Numbered from the stretch's first letter, positions 1-8,358 are shown. The stretch: DNA of 64,000 bases from Pseudooceanicola nanhaiensis (GCF_020171315.1 NZ_JAIUZP010000001.1:496001-560000), one strand, 5' to 3'. The notes: generated from the letters alone by a model not told the origin. A program made the numbers and translations.

Positions 1-331
1 CGGCCTCGAGGTCCTCGATCATCCCCAGCCGCAGCCGGGTCAGGCGAAAGCGCCCGGCCTGCGCCAGTTCCGCGCGCGCCTGTGCGGCCTCATTCAGGAT
101 GGATTGCGCCCGGCGGCGAAAGACCTCGCCCTCGGGCGTCAGCTCCAGCGGGCGCGCGGAGCGGATCATCAGCGTGACCCCGAGCGCCGCCTCGAGGTTG
201 GTCAGCTGCTGGCTGACGGCCGAGGGACTGGCCCCCAGCCGCCGTGCGGCGACCGAGATGGATCGTTCCTCGACCGTGGCCACGAAGACCTCGATCCCCC
301 ATAGGGTGATCCGTCCGGCGGGCGCGGTCAT
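1..331 (-). CDS. LysR-family transcriptional regulator (N-terminal part, cut by window edge)
   Basis: Reading leftwards from the ATG whose complement is at 329-331, the frame stays open to base 1, so only about 110 residues are in the window. The N-terminus has a typical LysR winged helix-turn-helix: residues about 12-65 contain the segments RSISVAARRLGASPSAVSQQ and LEAALGVTLMIR, followed by the usual LTPEG turn and the start of the linker helix. The effector domain lies outside, so the ligand cannot be guessed. It starts 18 bases after the phaR stop on the same strand, so it could be co-transcribed with phaR, though nothing here ties it to PHB control. Confidence 0.85.
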   Translation of the reverse strand, partial: MTAPAGRITLWGIEVFVATVEERSISVAARRLGASPSAVSQQLTNLEAALGVTLMIRSARPLELTPEGEVFRRRAQSILNEAAQARAELAQAGRFRLTRLRLGMIEDLEA

Positions 332-349
332 GGGCAATCCCTCTCGGGG

Positions 350-895
350 TTACTCGTCCATGTCGGACAGTTTCTTCTGCAGTTCGGCGAGCTGCTTCTT
401 GATCGCGGAGAGGTCGTCCTTCTCCTCGGTCTTTTCTTCCTCGCGGCCGGGGCCGGACCAGTTGTTGGCAAAGCCCGTGGTCATCGCCTTCAGGAAGGCT
501 TCCTGCTGGGCCTGCATGGCCTCGAACCCGGGCATCTTGGCGGCCATCGGGTTCATCTCCAGCATCTTGGACTGGCCGTCCCGCAGCATCTCGAAAGAGG
601 CGGCAAGGAACTGCGGCACCACCGACTGGGCCTGGGTCGTGTAGCTGCGCACGAGGTCCGTCAGGACGGCGAGCGGCAGGACATTTTCGCCGCGGCTCTC
701 ATGCTCTGCCACGATTTGCAGAAGGTATTGACGGGTCAGGTCGTCGCCGGATTTCAGATCGACGATCTGGACTTCGCGACCCTCGCGGATGAACCCCGCG
801 ATGTCGTCGAGCGTAACGTAATCAGACGTCTCCGTATTATAGAGACGGCGCGAGGCATAACGCTTGATCAAAAGAGGCTTGCTGGTATCTGCCAC
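350..895 (-). CDS. phaR: PhaR, polyhydroxyalkanoate synthesis repressor
   Basis: A 181-residue repressor that in this family binds PHB as well as DNA and so couples phasin expression to granule formation. The N-terminal PHB/PHA accumulation regulator domain is recognisable by KPLLIKRYASRRLYNTETSDYV-type sequence (residues about 5-30), followed by YVTLDDIAGFIREG and the DLTRQYLLQIV segment; the C-terminus is a charged coiled-coil-like tail (KKQLAELQKKL). I chose the GTG at 893-895 because a GGAGGG Shine-Dalgarno lies 6-7 bases upstream; an ATG 24 bases further upstream has no such site. It is the last gene of the minus-strand phaC-phaP-phaR series. A TGC-rich sequence just upstream may serve autoregulation. 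Confidence 0.93.
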   Translation of the reverse strand: MADTSKPLLIKRYASRRLYNTETSDYVTLDDIAGFIREGREVQIVDLKSGDDLTRQYLLQIVAEHESRGENVLPLAVLTDLVRSYTTQAQSVVPQFLAASFEMLRDGQSKMLEMNPMAAKMPGFEAMQAQQEAFLKAMTTGFANNWSGPGREEEKTEEKDDLSAIKKQLAELQKKLSDMDE

Positions 896-911
896 GGAAA
901 ACCCTCCCAAA

Positions 912-924
912 TGCAGCACTGCAG
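912..924. promoter_or_regulatory. TGC-rich sequence upstream of phaR (possible PhaR half-sites)
   Basis: TGCAGCACTGCAG carries two directly repeated GCAG half-sites four bases apart and a CTGCAG palindrome. It resembles, but is not, the CTGC-N3-GCAG sites seen upstream of phaP and phaC. It lies about 17 bases upstream of the phaR GTG, a sensible place for autoregulation. Weak evidence on its own. Confidence 0.35.
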
Positions 925-943
925 CGAAGCTTAAGTCAGCTTA

Positions 944-977
944 GATAAAAAAGAAAGGGCGGGCACGTGGCCCGCCC
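944..977 (-). terminator. Intrinsic terminator downstream of phaP
   Basis: Perfect 8-bp stem GGGCGGGC/GCCCGCCC (957-964 with 970-977) with a 5-base loop. On the minus strand it is followed by TTTCTTTTTT. It lies after the phaP stop and before phaR, so phaP is probably a separate strong transcript and phaR largely depends on its own promoter. Confidence 0.85.
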
Positions 978-1081
978 AATCATCTGGCGCCCCTGATCAA
1001 GGGGGAGGAGCTACCGGGGCGCCGAGAGCGTTCCGGCCCTTCGCATCCGTATGGATCGGAAGGCCGGGGTGCTGTCGCGAC

Positions 1082-1525
1082 TTACTTCGCGGCCGCTTTC
1101 TTGGCGGCAGTCGTCACGTCCTTGGTTGCCTTCTGAACGGCAGCCGAGGCTTCCTCGGTCATGTCCTTGCCGGCAGCCATCATCAGTTCGACGGTTTCCG
1201 ACTGCAGCTTCTTTGCGATTTCTGCAAAGGCCGACATGTATTCCGAGGTTGCTTCGGCTTGGGCCGAGGCGAAATCGGTGATGGCTTTGGCGTAGTCTGC
1301 GGGCTCGGCCTTGGCTTTGGACAGGTCTGCCAGCTTGGTCAGGGTGTCCTTGGTCCATTTGGTCGAGACTTCGGTCGACTTGTCGGCGGCTTCCAGAGCG
1401 ACGGCCGACATCTTCTCACCCAGCGATGCTTGGGTTTTGAAGGCGTCATCCATGACCGACATGTCCACGGGGAAGGCCCCCATCATGTCTTTCATCATGG
1501 TGGTGAAATCTTGAGTCTTTGCCAT
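1082..1525 (-). CDS. phaP: Phasin, PHB granule-associated protein
   Basis: A 147-residue amphipathic, Ala/Lys/Glu-rich, almost all-helical protein with no signal peptide, matching small phasins that coat PHB granules in the cytoplasm. The family signature is visible in the segment around residues 70-120 (KAITDFASAQAEATSEYMSA, AEIAKKLQSETVEL). The start is the ATG at 1523-1525 (MAKTQDF), preceded by a GAGGAAAG Shine-Dalgarno; the upstream in-frame ATG would add a low-complexity leader across the operator region and is not believed. It lies between phaC and phaR on the same strand with two perfect PhaR-type sites 72-111 bases upstream and a strong terminator behind it, as expected for an abundant, PhaR-repressed protein. 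Confidence 0.92.
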   Translation of the reverse strand: MAKTQDFTTMMKDMMGAFPVDMSVMDDAFKTQASLGEKMSAVALEAADKSTEVSTKWTKDTLTKLADLSKAKAEPADYAKAITDFASAQAEATSEYMSAFAEIAKKLQSETVELMMAAGKDMTEEASAAVQKATKDVTTAAKKAAAK

Positions 1526-1596
1526 TGGTCTTTCCTCTCTTCGCTGTCCGGGCGGGCGGTCCCGGGGGTCATTTGCTGTTGAGAGGAATATGAATG

Positions 1597-1636
1597 CTGC
1601 GCCGCAGAAAATCAAGTCTTTCTTGCTGCGACGCAG
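1597..1636. promoter_or_regulatory. Two PhaR-type operators (CTGC-N3-GCAG) upstream of phaP
   Basis: CTGCGCCGCAG at 1597-1607 and CTGCGACGCAG at 1626-1636 are perfect copies of the CTGC-N3-GCAG inverted repeat reported for PhaR of Rhodobacter/Paracoccus relatives. Their centres are 29 bases apart, close to three helical turns, so bound repressors could face the same side of DNA. They lie between phaC and phaP. Confidence 0.8.
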
Positions 1637-1659
1637 AATATTTACACGGCCCGTCGGCG

Positions 1660-3471
1660 TCAGCTGGCCGCCATCATGGTCACGTATTTGCCCGGCGCGG
1701 GTCCGGTCGGGGGGTGGTTTTCATCGCCAGGTTCCCTTGCGGCAACCATTTTTCCCGATTTCTTGCCCAGCCATTCGGCCCAGCGGGGCCACCACGAACC
1801 CTCGTTGTAGGTCGCCCCGGCCAGCCAGCCATCGGCATCCTGCGACAGGTCCTCGTTGGTGTAGTGGCCGTATTTCTTCTTCGTGGGCGGGTTCACGATC
1901 CCCGCAACGTGCCCCGATTCGGAGACGATGAAGGTCCGGTCGCGCGACTTCGTCATCTGGTAGCCGCGGTAGCTGTCCTTCCACGCCGCGATGTGATCGC
2001 GCTCGCAGGTGACCGAGAAGGTGGGCACGGCGATGTCGCTGACATGCAGCGTCTCGCCGAAAAGCTCGATCCCCGTGGTGGTGAACTCGTTCCCCTGGCA
2101 GAGCTGGCGCAGATACTGGATCGCCATCTTGGCCGGAAGGTTGGTGCCGTCCCCGTTCCAGTGCAGCAGGTCGAAGGCGGGCGGGGCCTCGCCCATCATG
2201 TAGCTGCGGATCGCCGGGCCATAGATCAGGTCGTTGGATCGCAGGAAGGAGAAGGTGCGCGACATGATGTGGCTGCGCAGCACACCCTTCTCCCGGACCT
2301 CCGCCTCGATGGCGTCAACGAAGTCGTTCTGCAGGAAGGGCGTGAACTCCCCCTGTTCCGAGAAGTCGGTCAGCGTGGTGAAGAAGGTCGCCGACTTCAC
2401 CGACTTGTCGCCGCGCTTCTTCATGAGCGAGAGCATCAGGCTCGTCGTCGTGCCCGCGATGCAATAGCCCACCACGTTCACCTGCTTTTGCCCGGTGATC
2501 GCCTTGGCCTCGTTGATCGCGGTGAGGAAGCCCTCTTCTATATACTCCTCCATCCCCACGTCCCGGTAGGTCTCGTCCGGGTTGATCCAGGACACCACGA
2601 AGAGCGTGAAGCCCTGATCGGTGATGTACTTGATCAGGCTGTTCTGCGCCTTGAGGTCGAGGATGTAGAACTTGTTGATCCACGGCGGGAAGATCACCAG
2701 CGGGATCGCGTGCACCTGTTCGGTGGTCGGCGTGTACTGGATCAGCTCCATCATACGGTTGCGATAGACGACCTCGCCCTTGGTGGAGGCGATGTTCTCG
2801 CCCATCTTGAAGGCCTTGTCGTCGGCCAGCTTGACGAGGAACTGGCCCTTGTTCGCCTCGATGTCGCTGACGAGGTTCTCATAGCCCTTCACCAGCGACT
2901 CACCCTCCGTCTCGATCGCGCGTTCCAGCGCGTCGGGGTTGGTGGCGAGGAAATTGGTCGGCGCCATCATGTCGACGATCTGGCGCGCGAAATATTTCAG
3001 GCGGCGCTTCTCGATCGGGTCGAGGTCCTCGGCGTCCTCCACCGCCTTGGAGATCGCCTGCGCGTTCAGCATGTACTGCTGCTTGATGAAGTTGAAGTAG
3101 GGATGGGTCTTCCACAGCGGGTTGGAAAACCGCCGGTCTTCCGGGGTCGAGTCGGGCGGTGCCTCGAATTTTCCCTTGGCCAGTGTCTGCTGTGCCTCAA
3201 GAAAATGTTTGACCGATTGGCCCCAGAACTCCAGCTGGTGCTCGAAGATGCGCGCCGGGTTCTCCATCGACTGGGCCCAGTAGGCATTCGCAGCATCTGC
3301 GAAAAGCGCGGTGTCGGGGGCGTTTAGCCCCGGGTTGGGCGTATCGCGCTTGGCCACCGCGGTGAAGAGGCGCTGCGTCAGCTCCTCCACCTTTGCGAGG
3401 TTCTCGTCGATCCGTTCCTTGGTGTCCGACGGGGCGTTGCTTTTACCCTCGGACGAGTGATCGGTTGCCAT
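1660..3471 (-). CDS. phaC: Class I poly(3-hydroxyalkanoate) synthase PhaC
   Basis: Polymerises (R)-3-hydroxyacyl-CoA, mainly 3-hydroxybutyryl-CoA, into PHB at the granule surface. The 603-residue length fits class I synthases. The lipase-like box GYCIAG holds the catalytic Cys337; Asp492 (CERDHIAAW) and His521 (SGHVAGI) complete the expected Cys-Asp-His triad, and the family hallmark FPPWINKFYILDL is at about 261-273. The N-terminal ~100 residues are the variable domain. The ATG at 3469-3471 has a G-rich ribosome-binding site upstream. It is divergent from the depolymerase phaZ, with a PhaR-type operator in the shared promoter region. Confidence 0.97.
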   Translation of the reverse strand: MATDHSSEGKSNAPSDTKERIDENLAKVEELTQRLFTAVAKRDTPNPGLNAPDTALFADAANAYWAQSMENPARIFEHQLEFWGQSVKHFLEAQQTLAKGKFEAPPDSTPEDRRFSNPLWKTHPYFNFIKQQYMLNAQAISKAVEDAEDLDPIEKRRLKYFARQIVDMMAPTNFLATNPDALERAIETEGESLVKGYENLVSDIEANKGQFLVKLADDKAFKMGENIASTKGEVVYRNRMMELIQYTPTTEQVHAIPLVIFPPWINKFYILDLKAQNSLIKYITDQGFTLFVVSWINPDETYRDVGMEEYIEEGFLTAINEAKAITGQKQVNVVGYCIAGTTTSLMLSLMKKRGDKSVKSATFFTTLTDFSEQGEFTPFLQNDFVDAIEAEVREKGVLRSHIMSRTFSFLRSNDLIYGPAIRSYMMGEAPPAFDLLHWNGDGTNLPAKMAIQYLRQLCQGNEFTTTGIELFGETLHVSDIAVPTFSVTCERDHIAAWKDSYRGYQMTKSRDRTFIVSESGHVAGIVNPPTKKKYGHYTNEDLSQDADGWLAGATYNEGSWWPRWAEWLGKKSGKMVAAREPGDENHPPTGPAPGKYVTMMAAS

Positions 3472-3494
3472 AGTGCCAAATCCCCCCTATTTTT

Positions 3495-3505
3495 CTGCCA
3501 TGCAG
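3495..3505. promoter_or_regulatory. PhaR-type operator in the phaC-phaZ divergent promoter region
   Basis: CTGCCATGCAG is a perfect CTGC-N3-GCAG inverted repeat, the third in this locus. It lies 24 bases upstream of the phaC ATG and 75 bases upstream of the phaZ ATG, so one repressor could influence synthesis and mobilisation of the polymer together. Confidence 0.7.
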
Positions 3506-3579
3506 CAAACGCAGTCGCGGCGCCAGCTCGGGGGGGCACCGCAGGCCGCGCGGGGCTTGCCCGAACAAGGAGACGCAAT

Positions 3580-4848
3580 ATGCGCTTTATGGCAACCTAC
3601 GACCTTATGGAGACCATTCGCAACACGAACCAGTGGATGGCCTCCTCCGCCTCTTCGATTACCTCCTATCCTGCCTTCGCCGCGATCCCGAACCCGGCCC
3701 TGAAACTCTTCGGTGCCTGGGGCGAGGTGATGGAGCGTTCCTACAAGCGGATGGTGACCAAGCCGAGCTGGGGAATCTACACGGTCACCTGCGCTGACGG
3801 GCGCGATCACGTCGTCTCGGTCGAGACGGTGCTCAAGCGTCCCTTCGGCGACCTGATCCATTTCCGGGTGCAGGGCCGTGAAGAGAAGAAGCGGAAAATC
3901 CTGCTCGTCGCCCCGATGTCCGGCCACTACGCGACGCTTTGCCGCTCCACCGTGCTGAGCCTTCTGCCCGATTGCGAGCTTTACGTGACCGACTGGCACA
4001 ACGCGCGCGACATCCCTGTCTCCGAGGGCAAGTTCGACGTTGAGGATTACACCCTCTACCTCGTCGACTTCATGAAGGAGCTCGGCCCCGACACCAACGT
4101 CATCGCCATCTGCCAGCCGGCGCCGCTGACGCTGGCCGCCGTGGCCTACCTCGCCGAGGAAGCGCCCGAGGCGCAGCCCGCGACCATGACGCTGATCGGC
4201 GGCCCGATCGACCCGGATGCCACCCCGACCGAGGTGACCGACTTCGGCAACCGCGTGACCATGGGCCAGCTCGAAGAGACGATGATCCAGCAGGTCGGCT
4301 TCAAGTATGACGGCGTGGGCCGCAAGGTCTATCCGGGCCTGCTGCAGCTGACCTCCTTCATCGCCATGAACGCCGATCGCCACGCCTCGGCCTTCGTGGA
4401 CCAGATCTTCCGCGTCGCCCGCGGCGAGGCCTCGGACCACGATCACCATAACCGCTTCTACGACGAGTATCTGGCGGTGATGGACATGACGGCGGAATTC
4501 TACCTCTCGACGGTGGAGCGGATCTTCAAGAACTGCGAGATCGCCAAGAACGAGTTCACCGTGAACGGCAAGAAGGTCGACATCGGCGCGATCACCACCG
4601 TCGCCGTGAAGACCGTCGAGGGCGAGAAGGACGATATCTCGGCCCCCGGCCAGTGTGTTGCCGCGCTGCGGCTGATGACCGGCGTGCCGGACAGCAAGAA
4701 GAGCGAACACCTCGAACCGGGCGCGGGCCACTACGGCATCTTCGCCGGCTCGTCCTGGCGCAACAACATCCGTCCGCTGGTGCTGGAGTTCATCGACGCC
4801 AACGCGCGCAAGCCGCTGGCCAAGCCGCAGCTCGTCATCAACGAGTGA
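3580..4848 (+). CDS. phaZ: Intracellular polyhydroxyalkanoate (PHB) depolymerase PhaZ
   Basis: A 422-residue protein of the intracellular PHB depolymerase family, which mobilises native amorphous PHB in the cytoplasm. No signal peptide is present. The family's nucleophile region is seen in VIAICQPAPLTLAAVA, with Cys178 as the likely active-site cysteine of this class; the C-terminus contains PGAGHYGIFAGSSWR, carrying the expected catalytic histidine and the typical ending of the family. The ATG at 3580 is chosen because it follows an AAGGAGA site; the same frame is open upstream without good start signals. It is divergent from phaC and ends in front of a strong hairpin terminator. Confidence 0.94.
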   Translation: MRFMATYDLMETIRNTNQWMASSASSITSYPAFAAIPNPALKLFGAWGEVMERSYKRMVTKPSWGIYTVTCADGRDHVVSVETVLKRPFGDLIHFRVQGREEKKRKILLVAPMSGHYATLCRSTVLSLLPDCELYVTDWHNARDIPVSEGKFDVEDYTLYLVDFMKELGPDTNVIAICQPAPLTLAAVAYLAEEAPEAQPATMTLIGGPIDPDATPTEVTDFGNRVTMGQLEETMIQQVGFKYDGVGRKVYPGLLQLTSFIAMNADRHASAFVDQIFRVARGEASDHDHHNRFYDEYLAVMDMTAEFYLSTVERIFKNCEIAKNEFTVNGKKVDIGAITTVAVKTVEGEKDDISAPGQCVAALRLMTGVPDSKKSEHLEPGAGHYGIFAGSSWRNNIRPLVLEFIDANARKPLAKPQLVINE

Positions 4849-4875
4849 CGCGGCAGACCCTGTCGGAGCTTTTGG

Positions 4876-4901
4876 ACGGCCGCCCCCCGGGGCGGCCGTT
4901 T
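4876..4901 (+). terminator. Intrinsic terminator after phaZ
   Basis: An 11-bp perfect stem ACGGCCGCCCC/GGGGCGGCCGT (4876-4886 with 4889-4899) with a 2-base loop, followed by a short TTT. It lies 28 bases after the phaZ stop and also behind the convergent ogt gene. Confidence 0.8.
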
Positions 4902-4928
4902 CGCGTTCCGGCCCGGGGCAGGGGGCGC

Positions 4929-5393
4929 TCAGATCAGCAGCCCGGCGGCCCCTTCATGGCGCAGCAGCGCGACCTTGGTCTCGACCCCGCCTGCTCCGGA
5001 GAACCCGCCAAGGCCAGTCGCCCCCAGCACCCTGTGGCAGGGGATGATCACCGGGATCGGATTGCCGCCGCAGGCCTGCCCGATGGCCTGCGCGGGCCGT
5101 CCCAGCCGTTTCGCCAGATCGCCATAGGTCCGGGTCTCGCCAAAGGGGATCGCCGCCATCTCGGCGCAGACCGCCTGCTGCAGGGCCGATCCTGCCACCC
5201 GCAAGGGCAGGTCGAAGACCTGCCTACTGCCCTCGAAATAGGCAGAGAGCTGGCCCGCGGCCTCCTCCAGCAGGGCGGCATCGGCGGCATCGCCCTCGCT
5301 CTCGGGCAGGCTGTCCCAGCCCAGCCGGGTGATCGCGCCCTCCCGTGCCTCCAGCACCAGACGGCCGACGGGGGTATCGATCGCGCGCAACAT
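4929..5393 (-). CDS. ogt: Methylated-DNA--[protein]-cysteine S-methyltransferase
   Basis: Suicide repair enzyme that moves alkyl groups from O6-alkylguanine (and O4-alkylthymine) to its own cysteine. The active-site motif IIPCHRV (Cys119) and the GTRTYGDLA-like helix-turn-helix segment (ETRTYGDLAKRL, about 86-97) are clear. At 154 residues it is a single-domain Ogt/MGMT without an Ada regulatory domain. The start is taken at MLRAID (5391-5393); the longer frame up to 5507 has a Pro/Cys-rich leader not typical of the family. It is convergent with phaZ and divergent from purU. Confidence 0.9.
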   Translation of the reverse strand: MLRAIDTPVGRLVLEAREGAITRLGWDSLPESEGDAADAALLEEAAGQLSAYFEGSRQVFDLPLRVAGSALQQAVCAEMAAIPFGETRTYGDLAKRLGRPAQAIGQACGGNPIPVIIPCHRVLGATGLGGFSGAGGVETKVALLRHEGAAGLLI

Positions 5394-5543
5394 CGGCGCA
5401 TCCTGCCCCTTGCACCGGGGCCCGGCAAGGGCCAAGGGAAGGGCGTGGGTCGCAACGTCTTCCGGGAATGTCGTTTCCGGCGCTGACGCTGGCCCGCAAT
5501 CCGGCACATTGCCTGCAACACCGCCAGCTCACGAGGACCCTCC

Positions 5544-6428
5544 ATGACCAGCATCGCCCTGACCGTCCAATGCGAAAGCCGCCGCGGCATCGTCGCCGGT
5601 ATCTCGGGCTTCCTCGCCGAGCACGGCTGCAACATTTCCGACAGCCACCAGTTCGACGATCAGGAGACCGGCCAGTTCTTCATGCGCGTCACCTTCGCCA
5701 GCGAGACCGGCGCCAGCCAGCCCGACCTCGAGGCCGCCTTCGCCCCGCTGGCGCAGGAGTTCGGCATGACCTTCGCCTTCCACGACCAGTCGGAGAAGAT
5801 GAAGGTCATCATCATGGTCTCGCGCTTCGGCCACTGCCTGAACGACCTGCTCTACCGCTGGCGCATCGGCGCGCTGCCGATCGACATCGTGGCGGTGATC
5901 TCGAACCACATGGATTACCAGAAGGTCGTGGTGAACCATGACATCCCCTTCCACTGCATCAAGGTGACGAAGGAGAACAAGCCGCAGGCCGAATCCGCGA
6001 TCATGGACGTGGTGCGGGAAACCGGCGCCGAGCTGATCGTGCTGGCCCGCTACATGCAGATCCTCTCGGACGAGATGTGCCAGAAGATGTCGGGCCGGAT
6101 CATCAACATCCACCACTCCTTCCTGCCCTCCTTCAAGGGCGCGAACCCCTACAAGCAGGCCTACGAGCGCGGCGTGAAGCTGATCGGTGCGACGTCCCAC
6201 TACGTGACCGCCGACCTCGACGAGGGTCCGATCATCGAACAGGACACCGTCCGTGTCACCCATGCGCAATCGCCCTCGGACTATGTCAGCCTCGGCCGCG
6301 ACGTAGAGGCGCAGGTGCTGGCCCGCGCGATCCACGCGCACATCCACCACCGCGTCTTCCTGAACGGCAACAAGACCATCGTCTTCCCGGCCTCGCCGGG
6401 GGGCTATGCCTCCGAACGCATGGGCTGA
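5544..6428 (+). CDS. purU: Formyltetrahydrofolate deformylase
   Basis: Hydrolyses 10-formyl-tetrahydrofolate to formate and THF, balancing one-carbon pools and supplying formate for purine synthesis. The N-terminal ACT domain (about residues 1-80: GIVAGISGFLAEHGCNISDSHQ) is followed by the formyltransferase-like catalytic domain with NIHHSFLPSF, the substrate-loop GATSHYVTADLDEGPIIEQ and a conserved C-terminus ending NGNKTIVF. The 294-residue length is normal. It is monocistronic, with a terminator hairpin directly behind it. Confidence 0.95.
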   Translation: MTSIALTVQCESRRGIVAGISGFLAEHGCNISDSHQFDDQETGQFFMRVTFASETGASQPDLEAAFAPLAQEFGMTFAFHDQSEKMKVIIMVSRFGHCLNDLLYRWRIGALPIDIVAVISNHMDYQKVVVNHDIPFHCIKVTKENKPQAESAIMDVVRETGAELIVLARYMQILSDEMCQKMSGRIINIHHSFLPSFKGANPYKQAYERGVKLIGATSHYVTADLDEGPIIEQDTVRVTHAQSPSDYVSLGRDVEAQVLARAIHAHIHHRVFLNGNKTIVFPASPGGYASERMG

Positions 6429-6453
6429 GGCCCGGGGACGGCGTTGATTGCAT

Positions 6454-6490
6454 GGGGGCCGGGGCAGACCCGCGGCCCCCATTTTCGTTT
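6454..6490 (+). terminator. Intrinsic terminator after purU
   Basis: GGGGGCC (6454-6460) pairs with GGCCCCC (6474-6480) and is followed by ATTTTCGTTT. The T-rich end merges with the dispersed ATATCC element that follows. Confidence 0.75.
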
Positions 6491-6512
6491 CCCAAATATC
6501 CCCGCCGGAGGC
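6486..6512 (-). repeat. Dispersed intergenic element, short copy (GGATATTTGGGAA type)
   Basis: On the minus strand this reads GCCTCCGGCGGGGATATTTGGGAAACG. The core GGATATTTGGGAA also ends the two longer elements at 9909-10004 and 53092-53180. Here it follows the purU terminator and lies behind the convergent PAS-LuxR gene. Confidence 0.6.
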
Positions 6513-6521
6513 TAGAATCTC

Positions 6522-7091
6522 TCAGCCTCCGGTGCCGATCTCGGGCAGCCCGCTCAGGCGCGCCACGCATTCGGCGGTGTTCTTCGTTCCCAGCTTCTCG
6601 TTCAGCTTCGCCCGGTGCGCCTCGACCGTGCGCGGCGAGATCGTAAGCAGCCGGGCGATGTCCTTCGAGGTCCGCCCCTCGGTCAGCAGCATCGCCACCT
6701 GCCGCTCCCGGCGCGTCAGCTGCACGAGGGGGCGGCTCTCCGAGATATCCGTCATGCACCAGACCGCGCGGGCGAAGGGATCGCCGGGCGTGAGCGAGCG
6801 GCCCTCGACCCGGCACCAGAAATGGCTCCCGTCGCGGCGGCGCATGATGCGGGTGTCGCCATAGCGCCCGGTCTCGCGCATCTCGGCCTGTCCGATCTCG
6901 CCGATGCGGCGGTATTCCTCGGCAGAGGGGTAGAGCCGTGACAGCGACTTCCCCGCGAGGTCGGCGGGCGCATAGCCGAAGATCGCGGCGAATTCGCCGT
7001 TGCAGGTCTCGATCTCCCGGTACCGGGTGACGGCTAGGCCCACGGGGGCGAGGTCGAAGGCGAGGCGCATCGCCTCCAGCCGGTCGGTCAC
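6522..7091 (-). CDS. PAS domain-containing LuxR/FixJ-type transcriptional regulator
   Basis: A 189-residue one-component regulator: an N-terminal PAS domain (about 1-115; APVGLAVTRYREIETCNGEF, FGYAPADLAGKSL, RRRDGSHFWCRVEG) and a C-terminal LuxR-type helix-turn-helix (about 125-180; LTRRERQVAMLLTEG, SKDIARLLTISPRTVEAHRA). The PAS ligand is unknown. The start is the GTG at 7089-7091, six bases behind a GGAGGAGG ribosome site; the longer frame to 7544 runs into the opposite-strand thiolase and is discarded. It is divergent from the thiolase/ligase pair across 91 bases, so it probably controls those genes. Confidence 0.88.
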   Translation of the reverse strand: MTDRLEAMRLAFDLAPVGLAVTRYREIETCNGEFAAIFGYAPADLAGKSLSRLYPSAEEYRRIGEIGQAEMRETGRYGDTRIMRRRDGSHFWCRVEGRSLTPGDPFARAVWCMTDISESRPLVQLTRRERQVAMLLTEGRTSKDIARLLTISPRTVEAHRAKLNEKLGTKNTAECVARLSGLPEIGTGG

Positions 7092-7182
7092 GCAGCACCT
7101 CCTCCGAAACCGCGTAGTTTTCCCAATGGGCCTTTGCGGCCCCTCGGGTCTACTATGACCGTCAGCTAGTGGAGGAGACAAG

Positions 7183-8358
7183 ATGGACACCAAGGACGCC
7201 TGCATCGTCGGCTGGGGGCACACCCCCTTCGGCCGCCGCGAGGAAGACCTAGAGGGGCTGATCGGCCTCGCCGTGAAGGAAGCGATCGAGAGCGCCGGGA
7301 TCGAGGCCTCCCAGATCGACGGGATCTGGCTGGGGCATTTCAACGCCGGGATGGTGCGCGACGGCTTCGCCTCCTCGCTGGCCCTGCAGGTGGATGACGC
7401 GCTGCGCTTCACCCCCGCGACCCGCTGCGAGAATGCCTGCGCGAGCGGCTCGGCCGCGCTCCATGCGGCGCGCAATGCGATCCGGGCGGGCGAGGCAAAG
7501 GTGGCGCTGGTGATCGGGGCGGAGAAGATGACCGCGCTGGACACCGCCGGTGTGACCGATGCGCTGATGCAGGCGGGCTATGCCAAGGAGGACGACGGGC
7601 AGAGCTTCCCGATGATCTTCGCCCGCTTCGCGGAGAGCTATTTCCAGCGCTACGGCGATCATTCCACCACGCTGGCCAAGATCGCCGCCAAGAACCACCG
7701 CAACGCGCTTGCGAACCCGCTGGCCCATCTGCGCAAGGATCTGGGCGAAGAGTTCTGCAACACGGTGAGCGACAGGAACCCGATGATCGCGCCGCCCTTG
7801 CGGATGAGCGATTGCTCCCTGATCTCGGACGGGGCGGCGGCGCTGATCCTCGTGGCCGACGACATGGCAGCGGAGTTCGACCACGCCATCGGCTTCCGGG
7901 CGGCGGTGCAGGTGAACGACTACCTGCCCATGTCCCGGCGCGAGCTGCTGGATTTCCCCGGCCCGGCAGAGGCCTTCCGCCGCGCCTATGCGGCCGCGGG
8001 CGTGGGGGTGAAGGACCTCTCCTTCGCAGAGGTGCATGATTGCTTCACCATCGCCGAGCTGCTCAGCTACGAGGCCATGGGGCTGGCGCCCAAGGGGCAG
8101 GGCGCGCGCGCCATCGAGGAGGGCACCGTGCTGAAGGGCGGCGCCCTGCCGGTGAACGTCTCGGGCGGGCTCAAGGCCAAGGGGCATCCGGTGGGGGCCA
8201 CCGGGGTCTCGATGCATGTGCTGGCCGCGCGGCAGCTGGCCGGGCAGGCGGGCGAGATGCAGCTGCCCGGGGCCGAGCTGGGCTGCGTCTTCAACATGGG
8301 CGGCTCGGGCGTGGCGAACTATGTCTCGATCCTCGAAAGGGTCGGGGGCAAGGCATGA
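7183..8358 (+). CDS. Thiolase family protein (acetyl-CoA acetyltransferase / SCP-x type)
   Basis: A 391-residue thiolase, likely condensing or cleaving 3-ketoacyl-CoA. The nucleophilic Cys is in CENACASGSAALH (Cys86), the HDCF segment (EVHDCFTIAELLSYE) and GGLKAKGHPVGATG carry the catalytic His residues, and a distal FNMGGSG loop replaces the classical CxG motif, which is usual for the SCP-x-like branch. That branch often acts on unusual chains (branched, steroid or terpenoid side chains), so the substrate is open. The start follows GGAGGAG. It overlaps the ligase by the ATGA tetranucleotide, so the two are translationally coupled: activation plus thiolysis of an organic acid. Confidence 0.9.
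   Translation: MDTKDACIVGWGHTPFGRREEDLEGLIGLAVKEAIESAGIEASQIDGIWLGHFNAGMVRDGFASSLALQVDDALRFTPATRCENACASGSAALHAARNAIRAGEAKVALVIGAEKMTALDTAGVTDALMQAGYAKEDDGQSFPMIFARFAESYFQRYGDHSTTLAKIAAKNHRNALANPLAHLRKDLGEEFCNTVSDRNPMIAPPLRMSDCSLISDGAAALILVADDMAAEFDHAIGFRAAVQVNDYLPMSRRELLDFPGPAEAFRRAYAAAGVGVKDLSFAEVHDCFTIAELLSYEAMGLAPKGQGARAIEEGTVLKGGALPVNVSGGLKAKGHPVGATGVSMHVLAARQLAGQAGEMQLPGAELGCVFNMGGSGVANYVSILERVGGKA

Noticed and set aside
1594-3327. 577-residue frame antisense to phaC
   Set aside because: Shadow frame; the true gene phaC has all catalytic motifs.
7092-7544. N-terminal extension of the PAS-LuxR regulator
   Set aside because: It would overlap the divergent thiolase gene; the GTG at 7089-7091 has a perfect Shine-Dalgarno.
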